Source of the DNA: Isohypsibius dastychi
Lineage: Eukaryota; Tardigrada; Eutardigrada; Parachela; Isohypsibiidae
Reading direction: 5' to 3'
DNA length: 23,202 bases
Assembly (NCBI GenBank): GCA_034696485.1
Contig: JAQIWT010000328.1
Span: 1 to 23,202 of the forward strand
Shown here: piece by piece, positions 8,999 through 18,846 of the stretch
How positions within the stretch are numbered: position 1 is the stretch's first letter
Layout: every line of letters starts with the position of its first letter
Notes under the pieces: model-generated
The model's database searches: none
What the model was told of the DNA's origin: nothing
The model's input: only the letters and a program-made list of their open reading frames with translations
Position numbers and translations under genes: made by a program

Positions 8999-9890
8999 TA
9001 TGGCTGACAAATAACTGCCTTCCGTTGAAGAAGTTCTCGGGAACCTCTTGTAGAATATCAGGACCTCAATCACACCGTTAGACCAGCCGTTTTTCTCTTT
9101 GGCAGCAACGTGACCATGTAGATTACTCACGGGAGTCAAGGACTTAAGTCTCCATATTTGCGTTAAATCGAATTATTACAAAGACACCGAGAGGCGAGAA
9201 ATATAAACAAACCCACGTTGTTTCATCTCATGTGGTTTCTGACGTCTTTGCATGTTTCCACGAAATAAGGTATTTTTCTAGAACGATCCGTTTTTTACAG
9301 CAGCGACAGCAGAATCCACAAACGCCACGAATATACATGTTGCTGACTTGTAGCACCATCATTTTGCAACTAGAAGATGGATCGAAGAACCCAAGAAGAT
9401 GATATAAAAGGAGTCTTAAGTTGAAAATGGTTCTTTCTGCTCGAAATTTGTTTGGCTCAAAAAGGGGGTGGTGGTTACCGAAAATGCAGCAGAGCGCAGA
9501 GCCGTCATTGGTTCTGCTATTTGGTTGCCCGACTGATAGGCATCTGTCTACAGATGTAAATCAAGGAGCCTGATGAGGGAGGCATCATGCATGGATGGAT
9601 GCGCAGAGGATGGAGTAGAGGAGGGAGTCCTGCGATTTGCATTGACAGGCAAAAGTTTGATTATTTGATCGTTAAAGTACAGACCATTTCAGTGACTGGT
9701 TTTCACTTCTTCACGCTGTTAATTTAATTACCCTAAGAACATCGTGCCTTGACTACAGTAGGGATCCCGGATAATTTGAAAAGAGCCATGATGTCACATT
9801 TCCGACTTACCATCAATTAGAAAATAGCTGATAACATAGATGGACTTGATAACGGTTTCCGAAAATAATTGTGATTTGTTTCCTTTGTAG

Positions 9891-10165
9891 GCTTATGCAA
9901 CCGGATGTGATGCTGTTGTTCTATCAGCGATTTTCGGCGGGTGCAAAATTATACTCGGAAGTCTTCATGGAAGTGTTCAGGTCACCTAAATTGATTGCTC
10001 TTCTGACACCAACAAGATCGCGGCATGTTATGGTGGTAAAATGATCATTTATGAGAAAGCTCCGGCATTTCATCGCATCAGCACCCCATCGACTCCATTA
10101 CTGATCGAAACTGCTGTACTTACATGCGATTAAGCTGTGACGTGCGTATCATGGAATCGGGAAAG
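9891..10165 (+). pseudogene. DMXL exon block A: N-terminal segment
   Basis: The block follows an acceptor TCCTTTGTAG at 9881-9890 and ends at a GTGAGA donor (10166). It reads AYATGCDAVVL, IILGSLHGSVQV, IDCSSDTNKIAACYGGKMII and VTCVSWNRE, matching the DMXL N-terminus. TAA codons at 9987-9989 and 10131-10133 are in this same frame. The join to the next exon is out of frame by one base. The 640-nt interval that follows has an unassigned open stretch (about 10231-10350, starting LLPIRKPLKAIVF). Confidence 0.85.
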
Positions 10166-10805
10166 GTGAGAGATGAAAGCACTTTTTTACGAGCGTTCAA
10201 AACATTGAGACTGATGGACTTTTAATGTCAGCTTCTACCTATCCGCAAGCCTTTAAAAGCGATTGTATTTCCGATATCCTGCATTGAAGAGCCGTACTCT
10301 ATTTTCGACTGGTGGAACATGGACGTGTATCACGAGCCTCTGTTAATCTGAAAATTTGAATATCGAATTTCATGAGATTTGTTCTATGAATTTTAGGGAG
10401 ATCTCTATAGCAGCAGAATCTGTTTGGTGTTCGGAAGTTGCGAAGCTCGGGGTTGGTTGTTCAGAACCAGATTGCTCGCAAAGTCTTGATTCTGGCCGAT
10501 TAATCAATGTTTCTCGGTTTTTGCGTCTGTTTCTGCATTTCTTCTCAACATGAATTCACCAGTTTCGTTATAATATGAAGTAAATTGAATTTGCATGCAT
10601 TCTTTTGTTGCTCATGTTTACCGTTTCAATTCCCAGAATGAGTATGGTGCAACCTACAATGTAGTCCAATAATTGTTATGGTGGTTAGTTTGTAATGTGA
10701 AGGTGTTCCTACGTATATTGTAGTTCGGAATGATTACTACCTGGTGGTTGATAAGTTGAAGAAAGGCAAAAGTTGTTTAAGTAACAGCTGTTTGTACGTT
10801 TTCAG

Positions 10806-11212
10806 GAACTCATCTTTTAATTGGTGGAAGATCAATCCAGCTATGGGACAGCCCGAACATTCCAGAGTCAGCACAGCACAGCCTGCAGGCTCAGCGAGGA
10901 TGTCCTCTCAAATGGTCACCTTCTCTCTCGAAGAAAACGACGGATCCGGATCTGCATGAAAAAGAAAAGGAGTTCTGGCGGATCAAGACCTCGTCTCCTG
11001 TCGCACACATCGACTTTTCTCCCGATGGACGGCTCTTTGCAACCGTCGCTAAATTGGATCGGCTTGTTAAAGTCTGGAACCGAGGCCGAAAGAATGTGTT
11101 TCCATCTCAGGGGAATTTCTATGCCGAAAACAACGACGATCACGAATACTCCTTTGTCTACCTACCGCATGCTCGTGTGGTGTTGGAGGAAAACCAGCCG
11201 ATATATGCCAAA
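10806..11212 (+). pseudogene. DMXL exon block B: first WD repeats
   Basis: Between CAG (10803-10805) and GTAAGT (11213). It is open for about 350 bases: THLLIGGRSIQLWD, EFWRIKTSSPVAHIDFSPDG, LFATVAKLDRLVKVW, HEYSFVYLPHAR. Near 11175 the frame changes, because the conserved WRKTSRYMPK continues in another frame with about three residues lost. Apart from this it is one of the best-preserved exons. Confidence 0.9.
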
Positions 11213-11591
11213 GTAAGTCTCCGGTGATTTCGCACCACTTCTGCCTGCGGATTTTCTTCCGTACGAATACGAGCGTTCTTGAACTTCAGCAGTTAAACTG
11301 GACTTGAAGTGCATATAGCAATGAGTTTGGAATTTGGAATATAGAAATTTAACTTTATCGAAATTAAACTTTTACAGTCGGGATGACTGAAGCTCCTTGT
11401 GCATGCAGATGATTATGTGCAATCTCGTGTCGAACTGATATCCGAAATTGAAGATGATTCGGAGGTTGAGCTTCCGGAAAATCATACATTCGTTTTCGCG
11501 GAATATTCTGTTGTTTTAGTCTGAGTTTAGTACATTTGGATGTGGGTTTACCCGCTGAAGTTTTGTCATCTCAGATGTTTTATTTTTACAG

Positions 11592-12314
11592 AGTGGTTGT
11601 AGCCAGTATGTTACTCACCTCATCGCTCGACTTTGGGTTGAAACGATCCTACCAGACGACGGAGTTTTTAACCTCCAGGACCTCGGTCCACTCATCACCC
11701 AGAATCCGAAGTATCGCCAACATCGTCACAAGCACCGTCTCGTAGAACGTCTCAGGCATATGGGAAAATCTTTCAAAAGAGCCAAAAACATTCGTCATCA
11801 GTTTACCCCGGTGCCCACAACAAACGGTGCAACTTCCGTCGCACATTCCAACACCACTAAACGTGAACCAATCGCCACGATTTCCACTTCAATGAGCACT
11901 TACGATTTCCACAAATTCGGCGTTCATGGAATCGGAATTTCACCAGAATGCCATTTCCACCTCGTCGTTTCCATTGATGCTGACACGGGTATATCTGTTG
12001 TCCCTCTGCTGAGTTCTGCTACTTGTGAGCCGCTGAGATATCTGATCCACTGGTTGAACGACATACACATGAATTTCACATGGCAAATGGAGAAGCTCCT
12101 ACATGATTTATGCAAGAAAGTAATTCAGAACGAGAAACCGGAACAGCATCCGGCACATTTCCCTGGTTCGACTCATCCCATGGAATACAAAAAAGATGAG
12201 TCTGACGAGAAGAACAGCGAAGAATGAGAAAGTCACCACTCCACGGCGGACGAGCTCTCCCAAGTAGATCGATTAAACCTAAACGTGGAACCCTTAGTTC
12301 GATTCGGAAGAAAA
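11592..12314 (+). pseudogene. DMXL exon block C: KHK/RHK segment and GxHFHL region
   Basis: Begins after TTTTTACAG. Early residues VVVASMLLTSSLD follow the previous exon in frame, then the frame changes at about 11630 and RLWVETILPDDGVFNLQDLG, HRHKHRLVERLRHM, STYDFHKFGVHGIGISPE, CHFHLVVSIDADTGI and LIHWLNDIHMNF are open to a TGA at 12225-12227. Acidic sequence resumes after the stop in the same frame (ESHHSTADELSQVDRLNLNV) to 12314. Confidence 0.9.
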
Positions 12315-12756
12315 TGAGGTTTCTAAGTGCAAGGTCCTACGACCTGCTGGATGAAGAAATTGTCAGTGTCACCAGTAGCCACTGCCTTTCACTGCATAAC
12401 CAAGCAAGCGTAAGTGTCGTGGGATCGACTCCGGAATCTGCGTCGAGCGCTCCAGGGAGATACTTTGGATTAGGGCATTGATCGTCATCATCGTGAGGAC
12501 TTGTAGTTCGACATACATCCGCTGGATGGAAGCTTTACAGTGTGATTAGTAAAATTGTTGGATTACTGATGCTTTCCGGCAGCCTCAGGTCAGCTTTTCG
12601 TCGCGCATTCCCCAGGCACTCAGATCGGTGAGTGGAAGTTGTCTTTGGTTGAAAGTAAGTATGTCTGAGTTCTAATGGCTTTTTGCGCGTCAAATAGATC
12701 AAAAGGGTGGAATTTCTAGGCACAGTTGAGCTAGGCATCCTGTCCTCCCACTTATG

Positions 12757-13140
12757 TTGACGACCAGTCTTCACAACAGTACTGCAGACGAAGTCGCCCC
12801 GAAAACACCAGCTTCCGGGAGGAAGATCAGCCAAGCACTGCTGAATTTCTCACTCGGGAAGGGATTCTCTAGCGAGCTGATCTTGTGGAAAGTTGAGCCT
12901 GTTGAACCGCCGTCGAAACCTGGACCAGTGACAGAGTTTGCCAGGATTAATTGAGTGGGTTCTCGGATTGTGTTTGAATACCGACAATGCTGCCTTGCTG
13001 GACATTGCGGAATTTATCGCAGACCCCGAGTGCTTGCTTTGTGCCCTCTGATGGAGTGAGCTTGAGGATACCAGGCTGTTATCGATGCGGGAGCTCTTCT
13101 TTCGAAAATATACTCCGCACTGCGAAAGCCAAGAAGCACG
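12757..13140 (+). pseudogene. DMXL exon block D: ELILWKVEP and SACFVPSDG motifs
   Basis: SSELILWKVEPVEPPSKPG and VTEFARIN match the family and run into TGA at 12952-12954. Farther on TPSACFVPSDGVSLRI (about 13021-13067) is followed, one base out of frame, by YQAVIDAGALLSKIYSALRK and a GTGAGT donor at 13141. The family residues between FARIN and SACF are only partly legible. The WD blades that normally precede ELILW (about 12315-12750) are not recognisable. Confidence 0.85.
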
Positions 13141-13377
13141 GTGAGTTGTGAAATCAGACTTCAGTTCGACAGCCAGGTTACCGTACCGTTCAATACGGTT
13201 CTCCGCACAGAGAGCAGTTCGAACAGTAGCTATCGGATCAGAAATGTTGGAATTAACTGGTTCATTCGGTGACCACAAATTGATTATTGGCCAGTTAGGA
13301 GCTGTCGTGACATTGTCCACAGCACTCAACTTCGTGACATTGTTTTTGTCACCACTTACTTTTTCTTTCATTCTTAG

Positions 13378-13851
13378 GGGCGAAGTGATTCCACGATGAG
13401 CGGGTCATCTGCTGGAAGGATCCAGCTAGAAAACAACTTGGAGAATTTTAACATTGTCAGTCTCCAGTCAAGCGCGTATCCCGGCTGCATTCTGGCCTTG
13501 GACCGTATTGCCGACGCTAAACACGTACGAGACATCATAATTCTCGCTGATTGTACGTCTGGGTTGATTGTGCACTGTATGCCTGTTTGTTTCAGGATTG
13601 GCGACAGACGCAGTTACTCGGAATTTTTAATGAACACGTTCTGAAAGGCAAAACTCATGATACTGACGGCTAATGTCAGCTGGTAGCCATTGTTGACCTG
13701 ACAAATCTTAACAACTTCGAGGAATACTTTTATCTGACTGTTCTGGAAAAAAACACAAAAAGAGGCTCATTGATTCGGATGTGTTCCATCAGAATATCCT
13801 CCCTGACGCAGCAAGACGTTGCACCCATGGACAACTACGTTCACTCAAGCG
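13378..13851 (+). pseudogene. DMXL exon block E, with a 71-nt intron
   Basis: NFNIVSLQSSAYPGCILALD (to 13524) is separated by an intron at 13525-13595 (GTACGA...TTTCAG) from DWRQTQLLGIFNEHVLKGKT, in frame. A TAA follows at 13671-13673 and the same frame then reads FEEYFYLTVLEKNTKRGSLI and RISSLTQQDVAPMDN. A GTAAAG donor lies at 13852. The intact intron join next to a nonsense codon shows point decay rather than misassembly of blocks. Confidence 0.87.
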
Positions 13852-13968
13852 GTAAAGCCAAAGTCTAACATGATGAAATAATGTTGGCATGATCTGGACT
13901 CTTGACTCTTGCCCCGATGTCGGTTTTCTGTTTTTGCGGTGATAACTCATGTTTTGTGTTTTTCACAG

Positions 13969-14450
13969 TTGATGAGGATGATCGTCCAGAGGGTGGATTC
14001 AAAGAGGAAGTTCCGAACACCTGGTGCAGAAATGACACCGTCCGATCTGATCATCCAGACTTCGAAGGTCCGCTCCCGACAGCTTCCTCTTCCGCCGGAG
14101 ATTGAAGTGATCCAAGCAACACCTGCAGCTGGTCATCTGAGTTCATCAGCAATCTCCTCATCTTTTTCTGCTCCTTATTTGATTTCGACAGCCTGTTCTG
14201 ATGGAACTGCCCGATTCTGGAGTTGTCAAGTCGAGGAAGGTGGCACAAAGACCAAATCGTATTTCTGGGAGGAATGATGGTTAATGTTGGGACATTCCGG
14301 TTGTCCAAAGGTTCCTGATCAGTTTCTTGGATTGCTGCTCGTGTTGCTAATGCTCACAAACGAAGTGTTGACCATATTCGAGTGTGAGGCAACGGGTGGA
14401 TCGAAATGGATTCTTGAAACCGGACTTGTTTATTCTTGCAGATTTATTGA
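13969..14450 (+). pseudogene. DMXL exon block F: WD blade ending in RFWSC
   Basis: After TTTTTCACAG the frame reads TSKVRSRQLPLPPEIEVIQA, TPAAGHLSSS and YLISTACSDGTARFWSCQVE, and stops at 14275-14277. The next family motif TIFECEATGGSKWILE (about 14370-14418) is in another frame, so at least one indel lies between. From about 14450 to 15150 only a weak open stretch (about 14719-14841) is seen. Confidence 0.87.
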
Positions 14451-15026
14451 CTGTTGAAATCAAATGTGAGGTGCATTCTTAATCTAATGATTTTAAAGAA
14501 AAATCGATTTTTCTTCTGAAGGAATGTATAAAATGCGTTTTTGTCAGAAGAAAATAATTTTTTCATCGGTTGGAATTTCCAGGTGCCGCATGACGTTTGT
14601 TGTGGAAAATCAAAAAATAAGTGCGTTGTAGGAGCATTTCGATGCGCATCAGTTGGCTTTCACAGTATTTTGCTTGGCTGAATTTTGATTGGATAACTCC
14701 GCCCTGCTTTTCAGGGGACAGGGACGCATTCATAAACCTTCCTCGGCTGTATTACATTCCGCAAAGCGAAATGAATATCTATCAAACGGGAAAAGAAAAG
14801 CATGGGGTACATTATCAGGTAGACTTTCCGCGGTTGGTCTGAATTGAATCCACATGTCTTCGACTAAGCCTGTAACAATATCATCGTGTTCGGTCATCGT
14901 CGTCCCTAATTGACGATAACTTTGATTTAAAATTGATTGGGTGACTGTCTTAAAATATTCTGCCTTATATAAAACTTTGGCCCATAAAAATTAATAGTGT
15001 GATTTTAGAGTCCCCCCCCCCTCATT

Positions 15027-15064
15027 CTGGCTTGTTGTTGCGCTTGGCCGCAACAACAAGCCAG
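15027..15064. repeat. Perfect 16-bp hairpin
   Basis: CTGGCTTGTTGTTGCG and CGCAACAACAAGCCAG flank a 6-nt loop (CTTGGC). It lies between DMXL exon blocks F and G, after a run of C. It may be a small foldback insertion. A direct repeat begins immediately after it. Confidence 0.85.
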
Positions 15065-15065
15065 T

Positions 15066-15100
15066 ATACTGTTTGTTATCGTTTCATACTGTTTGTTATC
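15066..15100. repeat. 15-bp direct repeat ATACTGTTTGTTATC
   Basis: Two identical copies at 15066-15080 and 15086-15100 with five bases between. The second is followed by TTTGTAG. It directly abuts the hairpin at 15027-15064, suggesting one local rearrangement or slippage event. Confidence 0.85.
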
Positions 15101-15179
15101 TTTGTAGAGTGTTTAGCGGATACGAAGCATTCATTCTTCATTGCACATCTTTCGCAACCATTCGCCGCTCCACTCCGCA

Positions 15180-15350
15180 TCCACACGATGCTGGTCACCA
15201 AGCAGAAGCAGAACGTGACTCTGGACTGGGTTTCATCGAAAGACGGCTCACATTTCTTAACGATCGGACTTGAATCACACCTCCTCCACCACGGTTCCAA
15301 AATGGATCCTATCGTTGGATACTCTATCCTCCCGATAAATCGGTGGTAAG
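15180..15350 (+). pseudogene. DMXL exon block G: LDWVSSKDGSHFLTIG
   Basis: VTLDWVSSKDGSHFLTIG is a strongly conserved DMXL motif (family HLDWVSKEDGSHILTVG). The frame continues to PIVGYSILPINRW and meets a stop after the GTAAGC donor-like site. The last 29 bases of this stretch are repeated in inverted orientation at 15437-15465. Confidence 0.88.
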
Positions 15351-15465
15351 CTGTTTTGGTTCAGTAAATTAGGACCACAACCGCTCTTGTCTACCATTCG
15401 GAGCCCGCAGTCTTGATTGACTAAATCAAAACTCTATACCACCGATTTATCGGGAGGATAGAGTA
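15320..15465. repeat. 29-bp perfect inverted repeat spanning a DMXL exon end
   Basis: Bases 15320-15348 and 15437-15465 are exact reverse complements, separated by 88 bases. The left arm is inside the DMXL reading frame (YSILPINRW) and ends at the GGTAAG donor-like site. The right arm is noncoding in that direction. This looks like a local inverted duplication of exon sequence rather than a transposon end, since one arm is coding. Confidence 0.9.
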
Positions 15466-15742
15466 CTGCTTAGACTCATCACGCTCGATAATCAAGATGG
15501 AGCACCGGCTGTAACGAATCGGCTGAGTTGGGTTCGCATTGGATTGCTGGTTCTCGGTGAGTTTGTGACTATCTGAGATCTGGAAACTGCCTGAAGTTGT
15601 TGCCGGACTGCTGTCAGAAGGGAAAGTGACCGTCAATTGTGAGTTGTGAAAGTGGCTGAGTTTGAACTGAAACTGGTAGATTAGTTCAGTTTCTGCTTTT
15701 GACGTTACATAATCGGTATGAGTAACCGTTGTACTGTTTTAG

Positions 15743-15840
15743 GTATGGATAACGATATCTACGTCTACTCGCAGTGTAAGAAAAATGGACAGCTGGATGA
15801 TTTCGGGTCATCACTGGCAAATGTCCGAGTTTTGTCTTAA
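15743..15840 (+). pseudogene. DMXL exon block H1: MDNDIYVYSQ, cut by an insertion
   Basis: After a TTTTAG acceptor the frame reads MDNDIYVYSQCKKNGQ and DDFGSSLANVRVLS, matching family wording around GMDCEMHVYxQW. It ends in TAA at 15838-15840, which is part of the TTAA flank of the inserted element. Skipping the element and one TTAA, the same frame continues as GEPFENGSIAKSDERFEYEE at 16827. Confidence 0.87.
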
Positions 15841-16826
15841 GGTGACCTTGTCCATTCGTTTGACCGTGCGCGCTTTTGAGCAAAGCTTCCGACTGCTGGC
15901 GATGCAGTCATATTAGAGTTTGATTGCATATATTAATTATTTTACTTCAAATAGTTATGAAAACAGCGAACGCGCGCAGTTGACCGTTAGCCTGCCAGGC
16001 GGCAAAAAAGGTTATTTCTTTGAGAAAATCCGTGTCGAGATAGACTTACTCTATTCGAGAAAATCAAACTTGTAGATGTTTGTATTCGTACCTAGATCAT
16101 TCTGTCGTCGATTTTCTTTTTTAAAATGAAAACTTTTAGAGCAAAATGGGTGACAAAATTTTAAAGTCGAATATCTTTTGAACCAGCAAACATAGAAGAT
16201 AAATTCGATGAAAGAATGAGCGCAGATGTACTACAAACTAGAATCTGTAAAAACATTTCACCCGCTGGCCGCCCAGCTCGATCAGCATTTTCTGGAAGGT
16301 TTCGGAAGTAATTCAATAAAAGCTGCTTCTGCCGGCGCTGACCACTGGACTGAGTGAGCGGCATATTGCCTGCCGCGCCCTCTGATATCCAGACTGCTGT
16401 ATGCTGACCGTTGATATCCAGCTCCCTTTGTGAAAAACGTGTTAATGAGTTCGATTGTTTGCATGGGGGAAAGTGAAGGGGAAAAGTAGTGTTAGGTAAA
16501 AGAAGGCAAGAAAGTTGTTGCAGAGGTACTTGTTTCTGTCTGTTGTTCTGCAAAGAAGATCTATCGCGAGATCAGTTTTATGATTTTGTAATTGTTTGTC
16601 TCTATGTCAATCACACATCAAGTGAAGCAGTGGGCCAGGAGGAGTGGTGGCGCTCTGGTCAGTGGTCAGGAAGAAATCAGCAAGAGCTCTTATCGATAAA
16701 CGATTTTTACCGCTTCAAGAAAAAACTGACAAAAACTTCTTCTTGTATTATAAGATAGAGAAAACTTTGCTCTATCTAATGACGGAACTAGTTATTTTGT
16801 TACGTAAATGGACAAGGTCACCTTAA
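15837..16826. mobile_element. 982-bp TTAA-flanked inverted-repeat element, probably non-autonomous
   Basis: Terminal inverted repeats GGTGACCTTGTCCATT (15841-15856) and AATGGACAAGGTCACC (16807-16822) are perfect over 16 bp. Each is flanked outside by TTAA (15837-15840, 16823-16826), consistent with a TTAA target-site duplication as made by piggyBac-superfamily transposases. The element interrupts a DMXL exon. No transposase is recognisable inside; the longest open stretch (minus, 16161-16553) has no DDD catalytic pattern I can identify. A GC-rich core lies near 16260-16400, and AGATAGAG...CTCTATCT forms a small hairpin near the right end. The termini do not start with the CCC usual for piggyBac, so the superfamily is tentative. 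If TTAA belongs to the repeat rather than to the target, no duplication would be present. Confidence 0.82.
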
Positions 16827-17157
16827 GGCGAACCCTTTGAAAATGGAAGCATCGCCAAGTCGGATGAAAGATTCGAATACGAAGAAGAGCAAGACCCGAA
16901 AAACAATGCAAGTTGCAGTCAGAAAAAGAAATTTTGGGGATATTGTTTTGGATTGAGGCTTATTCGAAGCAGCTCGCATCGCCACCCACTTCAGTTTTAC
17001 CGCAATATCATACGAAACAGCTGACCGAGCTGCTGAACTTTGGACGGCTGAACCGGGTACATGCGATTCTGGCCCATCTGTCGAAATGTACCAAATTTGC
17101 TGTGCCCGGAAATGCGCAGACACCAGAAAGCGAGCTGGAAGAAGAAAGGCTATCGAG
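16827..17157 (+). pseudogene. DMXL exon block H2: LPQYHTKQLTELLNFG
   Basis: Acidic sequence (GEPFENGSIAKSDERFEYEE) leads to GLFEAARIA, then after a one-base frame change to PPTSVLPQYHTKQLTELLNF and RVHAILAHLSKC, matching family LPQYHPxQLxELLxxGKxRRxKAILSHLVKC. A donor GAG-GTGAGT lies at 17158. The block is the continuation of H1 beyond the TTAA element. Confidence 0.9.
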
Positions 17158-17995
17158 GTGAGTCCAACTGAACACTTACGGGTGCAAGAATTAACGGATC
17201 AGCGTGTTTTCGTATTAACTGGGGTGTATCCTCCGATTATATACCACCCCACGCGATTTTTCGATTCACATCATAACATGTCACACTACGATTGTCATCC
17301 GGTTGAGTAGTTTTGTACTGAAACTTTATGCATGGCTGAAATCCAATTATTTGTTTATTGAACATCGAGATGCAGAACTCTTTCAATAAAGCCAGGGAAA
17401 TGAAGGATCTAGAATTGGCCCATTTGCTCGGTTAGCGATAGAGTGGGCTTTTGTGTGAGCATTCCGGAAAAATACGAATTTTCCCTATTGCATTTTCGGC
17501 CGATGATTATTTATCTTTTTCGCTTGATCCTCACACGTTTGAAATTTGTTGTAGATTTGAAGCTGAAGTGATGCTGGCACCTGATAGTGATTTTTCAAAC
17601 CAGTCTGAAGGATTGTCGTACTGTAATCATTTAAGGAAACATTTAAGATTTGGTTAGCTTCGAAAATGAACGCGCCTCTCCCCCCTGGTAATATGCATAC
17701 TTTATTATTGAACTTGGAATATAACTGTTTGTAATATTTTTTTGCTTTTTTTGTGTATATGGGGTGTACCATCGAAGTCATGAGAAAGAGTTGTTGAGAT
17801 TTTTTTTTAACTTTTTGAAAAATTATTGATACAAAATAGTGGGAAGTTTCCGACACTTGTTTGAAAAGTTTGTGTTCGTTTTCATACCTCGTCGAACAGA
17901 TTCCGAATGTGTTCTCTGTCTCACCATGCGCGAATGTCGTAAGCGTTGTCGTTCAGGTTCAGGAAACTTACTAAAAAATCCACTTTGTATTCCAG
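17158..17995. other. Interval where the RAVE core of DMXL should be but is absent
   Basis: In DMXL proteins many hundred residues lie between the KAILSHLVKC motif (here ending near 17095) and the THPLLLRR/RLFFKT segment (here resuming at 17996), including the Rav1-like core with its GVGWW and AALKNAFALLGKQRFEHAAAFF-type motifs. None of these can be found here; the 838-nt interval is bounded by a good donor and a good acceptor, so the gene now looks as if this were one intron. Open stretches inside (for example plus 17451-17657) match nothing known to me. Confidence 0.7.
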
Positions 17996-18840
17996 AAATC
18001 ATCCGGTGGTGATCCGTCACGTGCAAGCGAGCACTTGAGCACCAAAGAAAGATGCGATCTCCTCCATCGAAACGATTGTTTTTCAAAACCGTCCATCTCT
18101 ACTTCCGGACCGGTTGCCCTCTTCCCGCTTTAGAAGTTTTCTCAAAACTTCCAGAGTTCTTTTATGACGAAACCCATCATTTGTCCATCACTACCCGCGA
18201 AAACATCGTAACAAACTTTGGTGACGAAGTCAGCGAAATCGAGGAGATCAAAGTCCTAGCCGTTGAAGTCGACTGGGCTTCTCCTTCATTTGGAAGTTTC
18301 CAGAATGGGATTAAGGATTAAGAGAAATTGAAACTGGACGATGAAAATCATCAGCGCGAGAAGCGGTCCATTCGGTCATTCAGCAGACGAGTATCGAGGT
18401 CACCAACCCCATTGCGCCGATCAGGTCTTTCAAACACGGTCGATTTGTCGAGCGGAACAACTGAAGTTCAAAACTGGATTGAAGATTTTGGTGGAAGGGT
18501 TGGGAATTTTTGGGAAAAGTTGTTGTGTTACGAAAGTGGACCGTTGGCGGGTAAACTCGAAACCGAATCATTTGGAAGTGGATGATCGGAATCTTATCTC
18601 GTCCTCTGGGGAACATGCGTCTTTGCATGATCTGCGGAGAAGATGGATCTTGATTCCAGATTGCAGCAGATGACGAAAAGGAAAATATTGCTGCAGAACA
18701 ACCAGCAATCACTGCGTTCTCTGGTCTACCTACGAGTACAACGGTCAGGTACGAGTACAAAATCGGTCACAGTGAAAGCTCGTAACCGTTTTGTTCATAT
18801 GTTCTTCTTTTTCCAGTTATATGACGGAAACGGCGGTGTA
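17996..18840 (+). pseudogene. DMXL exon block I: RLFFKTVHLYF
   Basis: After TATTCCAG, HPVVIRHVQAST then TGA; one frame change later KRLFFKTVHLYFRTGCPLPA and LEVFSKLPEFFYDE match family RRLFFxTAxAHLxxGCPMLALEVLSKMP. VDWASPSFGSFQNGIKD fits the family DWxxPSxxFQDD segment; the frame stops at 18319-18321. Downstream pieces (to about 18840) are acidic and only weakly legible. Confidence 0.85.
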
Positions 18841-18846
18841 CTCACT

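Larger units (their letters stand above)
7527..9890. other. Spacer between head-to-head UTX-like and DMXL-like genes
   Basis: The UTX-like gene runs leftward from 7526 and the DMXL-like gene rightward from 9891, so this interval holds their upstream exons, introns or promoters. I could not recognise the UTX TPR exons or the first DMXL exon. It contains a GGTTT microsatellite (7553-7577), the palindrome family listed below, and an inverted 13-bp pair ACAAGCAGACGTT / AACGTCTGCTTGT at about 8399-8411 and 8819-8831. Confidence 0.55.

Noticed and set aside
7744-9044. Heat-shock elements
   Set aside because: Heat-shock elements need GAA and TTC units spaced by two bases; here GAA and TTC are three or four bases apart.
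16161-16553. Transposase gene inside the TTAA-flanked element
   Set aside because: The open stretch is short (130 codons), has no recognisable catalytic pattern, and part of it is GC-rich sequence that stays open by composition.
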